A stretch of DNA of 23,968 nt, from positions 420,617-444,584 of the forward strand of contig WELB01000034.1 in assembly GCA_009602725.1 (NCBI GenBank), read 5' to 3'. The notes below the pieces were generated by a model, which saw only the letters and a program-made list of their open reading frames with translations, was not told the DNA's origin and ran no database searches. Positions within the stretch are counted from its first letter, which is position 1. Each line of letters begins with the position of its first letter. This DNA is from Spirogloea muscicola. Lineage: Eukaryota > Streptophyta > Zygnematophyceae > Spirogloeales > Spirogloeaceae. Positions 20,401 to 23,968 of the stretch are shown piece after piece. The position numbers and the translations under genes were made by a program.

Positions 20401-23400
20401 ACCTTTGAGACCTGTTTCTTGCCACAATGGATGATGCATTGCACAACTGGATCTCAGATGGCAGAGACCTCAGGAGCTGTGCTTGCACTTGGCTGGTCAT
20501 GCACTTGCCCTGACTGCTATAAGGACGCACTGCCATTGTTAATAGATGCTCATCATGCAGGCAAGGAAATGCAGCACATGAAGCAACTCCATCTCAAATC
20601 TGGGGAGCCTACTCGCCTTGTCCAGGTACTGGCGGCAATTCCAGAGGTACTCAAACTTTTTGTCCTGTGTTCAATCAGAACAAGAGATATGCCATCCTCA
20701 CACAGTGGATGGTGTGTTTTGCTTCTGGGGCTGACCAGACGGAGTGATCAGATTGGAGGGGAGTTATAGAAAGCAAAATGTATCAACATGGAAGCCTGAG
20801 GCACACTTCTGTGAGGCTCGGGCACAGAGCCATACCTTGTCTTGGGAGGGCATCTTGTCCTCATCCAATGCTTTGGCAGGAGCACCATCGGGTACACTGA
20901 CACAGGCGGGTATGCCGGCCTCGTCCATGCTTAGCTTGTCCACCTCACCCTCCACCTGCAATCAATATGCTAGCAAGTGGTGACTGAGGCCTCCTCCTTG
21001 CTGAGCTCATATCCTAGCACCGGGCTGGATGAACTTGAACTTCTCTTCCTGACAGGACCACATCAAGACAGGACCATACTTCACTTTGTCAGACTGCCGA
21101 GACTCCTGCAGGCAAGTGAGATACACGAATCCAGGAGTACCATGCAGGCACTTAGCTTTGCTACACGAGGAAAACTCACAATGACTATCTCCTTGGCTCC
21201 TTTGATCAGATCCAAGCCGTAGAGGACCTTCTCGCCGCCTTTGACCTGGGCAGATCAAGCAGCTACTTTCAACTTGGGCGGTTGACAACTACAATCTGCT
21301 TCCAGTTGCAGAGGTGTAGGCTTGAATAGCTTTTCTGTGATTACAGTAGCTGACAGGCATTACATCTAAGACATGCTAATGCTGCTCATACCTGCACTTG
21401 ACAGAAAGGCAACGGTGACAGCAGCAACAGCATCCTCTGCAGGTAACATCCAAAATGAAATTGGCAATACCTGCCTGAAGTCCTTCTCCCTGGTACGATA
21501 CTTGCAGTTGACCAATCTGCCTTCACGGAAGTAGGGAAAAGCAACGCTTACCCTCTCCTCGAACACCCCATTCTGTCATCAGGGATAAATCCAACACAGA
21601 AGGCATCCAGACAATCTGTAAAGCTGGGAGGAAGGAGTCCTCTTCTGATATGTCGTAATAAGCCGTAGATAACAAGCAGCCACGCAGCCAGTCTCAGATT
21701 TCAGTTGTAGAAACGGTGATTCGATCAATCATTATAAGCTTGTCTCTCTCATCAAAGAAAGGTTGCACAACAAGGATAGCACTCTGAACCTTGTTCTTCC
21801 ATTTCTGTCGAGAGGTGCCCACGTGCGAGGCCTCGAGCGTGCGCTGTGTTATCTTTCGCTCTGCAAACCAGGCAAGCACCTGCTAGGACATGCAGAACTG
21901 CATCTGAGAAGGGGCTTCCAGCATGATATATTATGGCCGCCAGGACATGCTGCAGCAGCTGTTTGACCAGTTTCAGCACAGCTTTTGAGCAAGCATGCTA
22001 AGGCCACAGTACCCATCTTTTGAGCGACACTTCAGCTGCCAGGTGCGCATTTCTGCCACTGAGATGCATGCATGCAAAGTAAGCTGTTATGCCCCAGCCC
22101 CCTTAGAATTTGATTTCCAGAAAGAATAGAAACCCCAACTTCGGCATTAGGTGTAAGCTTCAGCCCCCTTGAGATATATGTACCAAAAGCCCTGACCTCG
22201 CTTTGGGCACCCTCAGGAAAGACTGCCCTGGACCAGCCGGGACTGCATCAAGCTGACCCACCTCTGGCGAGAGAGGATCAAGCCTGAGGGCCAGCTGGAC
22301 CGGCGCAGCTCGCCCTCCTGCTGCTGCCTGATCCTCAACCTCGTCGTTGCGCTCGGGTGTTTGTTGCTCAGGCTGGTGTGTGGCGGCTGAACCATTGACC
22401 GTCGCAGCGTGCTTGCCAAAGGGCCTCCTTCCCTGCTGCCATGCCCGTGTTGCACATGCAGATCAATACATGCTGCTCGATTCGTTCAACTTTTGCTACC
22501 CGGTGCCTCATTTTTGGTACAAGACACTGGAATGTCATCAGGAAACAACCGAACCCTGCCAAGATTTGTTCGAATGTCGGCTGGCAGGACTGCAGATCCT
22601 CCAAGTGCAAAGAAGCTCAGAGATGCAGCAACAAAGAAAATTTGATAGCCAACTAGACAATAACTTTGAGCTCGTGTGATACTGGTACTTAAACTCCTCA
22701 ATGAGCCAGCTTGGGCTTGCCTGCAGGTCACAGGCTCCTCGATGGCCGCACTTTGCACGGAAGCAATTCCACAATGCAGAGGCTCTGCGTGGAGGCCAAC
22801 AAGAGGCTTTGCATGCTATAACTGCAGTGACCTCCCAAAGCCTCCCAGGTGTCAGGCTTGAGCAGCGGTTGGCATCATGAGCACGAAAGGCACGCCGCAA
22901 CATTGTGGCTGTGTGCTTTGCGCCTCACCCATCATCAAGGACGGTGAGAGAGAGGCTCAGTTCCCGCTCCGAGCCGCCCTTGCACTGCAGTCGTCATTGC
23001 AGCGCACATTGGTCACTTTGCTTCGCATTCTGAGCGCAGGCCCTAAAACCCCTGAACTCTGGACACTGCAGCTCTGCAACACGACCGCGGGAACGAGCAC
23101 CCGGCAGCAAGCTGATTGTAGGCCTCTGCCTGACTCCCTCTGCTTCCAGGATCCGGACCTCTTTGGGTTGGCGAGTTGGCAAGCCCCTCCAAGCACAGTA
23201 TGCTGCCTGATGCTAGCTTTGACAGTTTCCTGCACTTACTTCTACAGTAACAAGAGGATGTTTGCATGGCCTTGCCTAATGCATAGGATGCGGAATGCCG
23301 TGGCTTGGCAGAAGGCAACTACGAGGCCTTCTGTGGCTCCGACGCGGGGGGAGGGAGATGGAGAGATGCCTAGCCTGTGGCTCCGCTAACATAGTCATCA

Positions 23401-23967
23401 ACACCCACTGTGTTCACCTAATTGAATTCTACAGCCGCTGTTTTGATATCAGCAGCCTGTTTATTTTTTCTGTTCGTCCGTTCATTCAGAGGAGAGGGGT
23501 GGCGAGCGTGCACCTGCGGGCAGAGCAAGCGGTGCGTGCCAGGCTGGTAGCTGGCCAGGACGAAGCCGTGCTGCCCGAGGACATCGCGAAGCGGGGTGGT
23601 GGCCATGGACCCCAGCGTCCGCGCCTCCGCACCTGCGCCAAGGTTGCGACGAGGGTTTGAGGTTTAGCGTTTAGGGGTTTTAGGGTTCGAACCCTAACCC
23701 CAACACAACGATGGCAGCTGCCTTCAGCAGGAAGCGCCGCATGTCCTCCTGACCAGCCGCGGGCTTACCAGGCGGAGCCCGTGGCGCCTCGGAAGCACCG
23801 GCGGTGGCGGCGGCGCCGCCGCCGCCGCCGACGCCGGAGGCTGACTGATGCCGCCGGCCGGTGGCCGCTGACGGCAGCGCACCGCCGCCATAACGGCTAC
23901 GGCTAGCGTCTACTCCGGCGGCGGCCAGGGCGGCGAGCTCCCTCAGCGCCGTGCGCAGCCGCGCGGG
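17420..23967 (-). CDS. TWINKLE-type organellar DNA primase-helicase, about 21 exons, 5' end off the window
   Basis: T7 gp4-like primase-helicase that primes and unwinds mitochondrial and/or plastid DNA. Exons 5' to 3': 23769-23967 (partial), 23514-23632, 22929-22984, 22721-22784, 22262-22372, 21790-21879, 21471-21572, 21180-21245, 20836-20955, 20617-20664, 20326-20411, 19878-19938, 19444-19626, 19206-19337, 18972-19033, 18657-18740, 18381-18512, 18038-18134, 17812-17946, 17512-17579, 17420-17438; about 677 residues visible. Zinc ribbon: CPQCKGG spliced across 23514/22984, then WNCFRAKCG. TOPRIM: VEGEVDKLSMDEAG and LATDADEAGQA. Helicase: Walker A GIPNSGKS, Walker B GLVIDPYNEL, then HVWFVAHPKQ and SGSAHFVNKCDNGIVIHRNR. 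All key residues are present, so both activities are predicted. The first exon is Ala/Gly/Arg-rich without acidic clusters, like an organelle transit peptide, and lacks an ATG. MATTPL at 23606 is the alternative start. Introns after 22721 and 20617 use GC donors. The last 73-base intron may instead be read through to a stop at 17427-17429. Confidence 0.94.
18193..18354. repeat. 82-bp tandem duplication in a TWINKLE intron
   Basis: Two head-to-tail copies with an 82-base period: acagaaggtttatgagttac at 18193 and acaaaagcttcataagttac at 18275. Shared landmarks are ttactc (18209 and 18291), gtgcaaca, gatgg and aaagagtgtcaa (18258 and 18340), each exactly 82 apart. Copies differ at roughly one base in five, so the duplication is old. 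It fills most of the intron 18135-18380. Confidence 0.85.
23652..23700. repeat. Interstitial telomere-like tract with an 18-bp palindrome
   Basis: gggtttgaggtttagcgttt and the following ggggttttagggtt read as a degenerate run of plant-type TTTAGGG repeats. It then flips at ttcgaa into accctaacccc. ttagggttcgaaccctaa (23680-23697) is a perfect palindrome, i.e. repeats meeting head to head. It lies in the intron between TWINKLE exons 23769-23967 and 23514-23632, or in the promoter if the gene starts at 23606. On the minus strand it also contains the aaccctaa telo-box motif known from plant promoters. Confidence 0.75.
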
Positions 23968-23968
23968 C

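Noticed and set aside
22994-23182. Minus-strand stretch resembling a zinc-ribbon start (LLPG...LQCPE) that could precede the CKGG exon
   Set aside because: No GT or GC donor joins it to the exon at 22984. The exon 23514-23632 ends YQPGTHRLLCPQ with a canonical donor and fits the family exactly, so this stretch is intron.
23680-23697. ggttcgaacc resembling a tRNA B box
   Set aside because: There is no matching A box, acceptor stem or anticodon arm around it. The surrounding bases read as telomere-like repeats.
1-23968. CRISPR arrays, prokaryotic operons, rRNA or transposase genes
   Set aside because: No regularly spaced repeats, ribosome-binding-site-led gene strings, rRNA segments or transposase motifs were seen. 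The window reads as intron-rich nuclear DNA.

Overview
This is a eukaryotic nuclear window, most likely from a green alga (Chlorophyta, probably Trebouxiophyceae or a relative). Four conserved genes can be rebuilt exon by exon. They contain about 56 inferred introns, nearly all GT-AG. The protein versions are plant-like (PRMT5 ending in SYWVGL, a plant-type TWINKLE primase-helicase). There is a short tract of plant-type TTTAGGG telomeric repeats, and UGUAA-type poly(A) signals of the algal kind lie behind two genes. Gene 5' ends sit in very GC-rich stretches, while introns and 3' regions are near 50% GC. The taxon is an inference and no marker gene fixes it.

Layout. 1-1409: no firm gene. 1410-3617 (minus): glucose-6-phosphate 1-epimerase-like protein, 8 exons, complete. 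3618-4100: GC-rich 5' region. 4126-5346: cluster of an unnamed dispersed repeat, including two copies in inverted orientation. 5347-6704: no gene seen. 6705-9317 (minus): O-fucosyltransferase-family protein, 9 exons found, first exon(s) missing. 9318-10360: GC-rich divergent promoter region containing a 308-base assembly gap (10019-10326). 10361-17090 (plus): complete PRMT5, 22 exons, 666 residues. 17091-17419: short space between convergent 3' ends. 17420-23967 (minus): TWINKLE-type organellar DNA primase-helicase, about 21 exons, whose 5' end probably runs off the right edge.

The genes have unrelated housekeeping roles: sugar-phosphate anomer interconversion, protein or glycan fucosylation, symmetric arginine dimethylation, and organellar DNA replication. 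I see no operon-like or defence-like system. The most unusual items are the repeat family (one truncated copy lies in a PRMT5 intron), three GC-AG introns, an 82-base tandem duplication in a TWINKLE intron, several perfect intronic hairpins, and a head-to-head telomere-like palindrome in the first TWINKLE intron.
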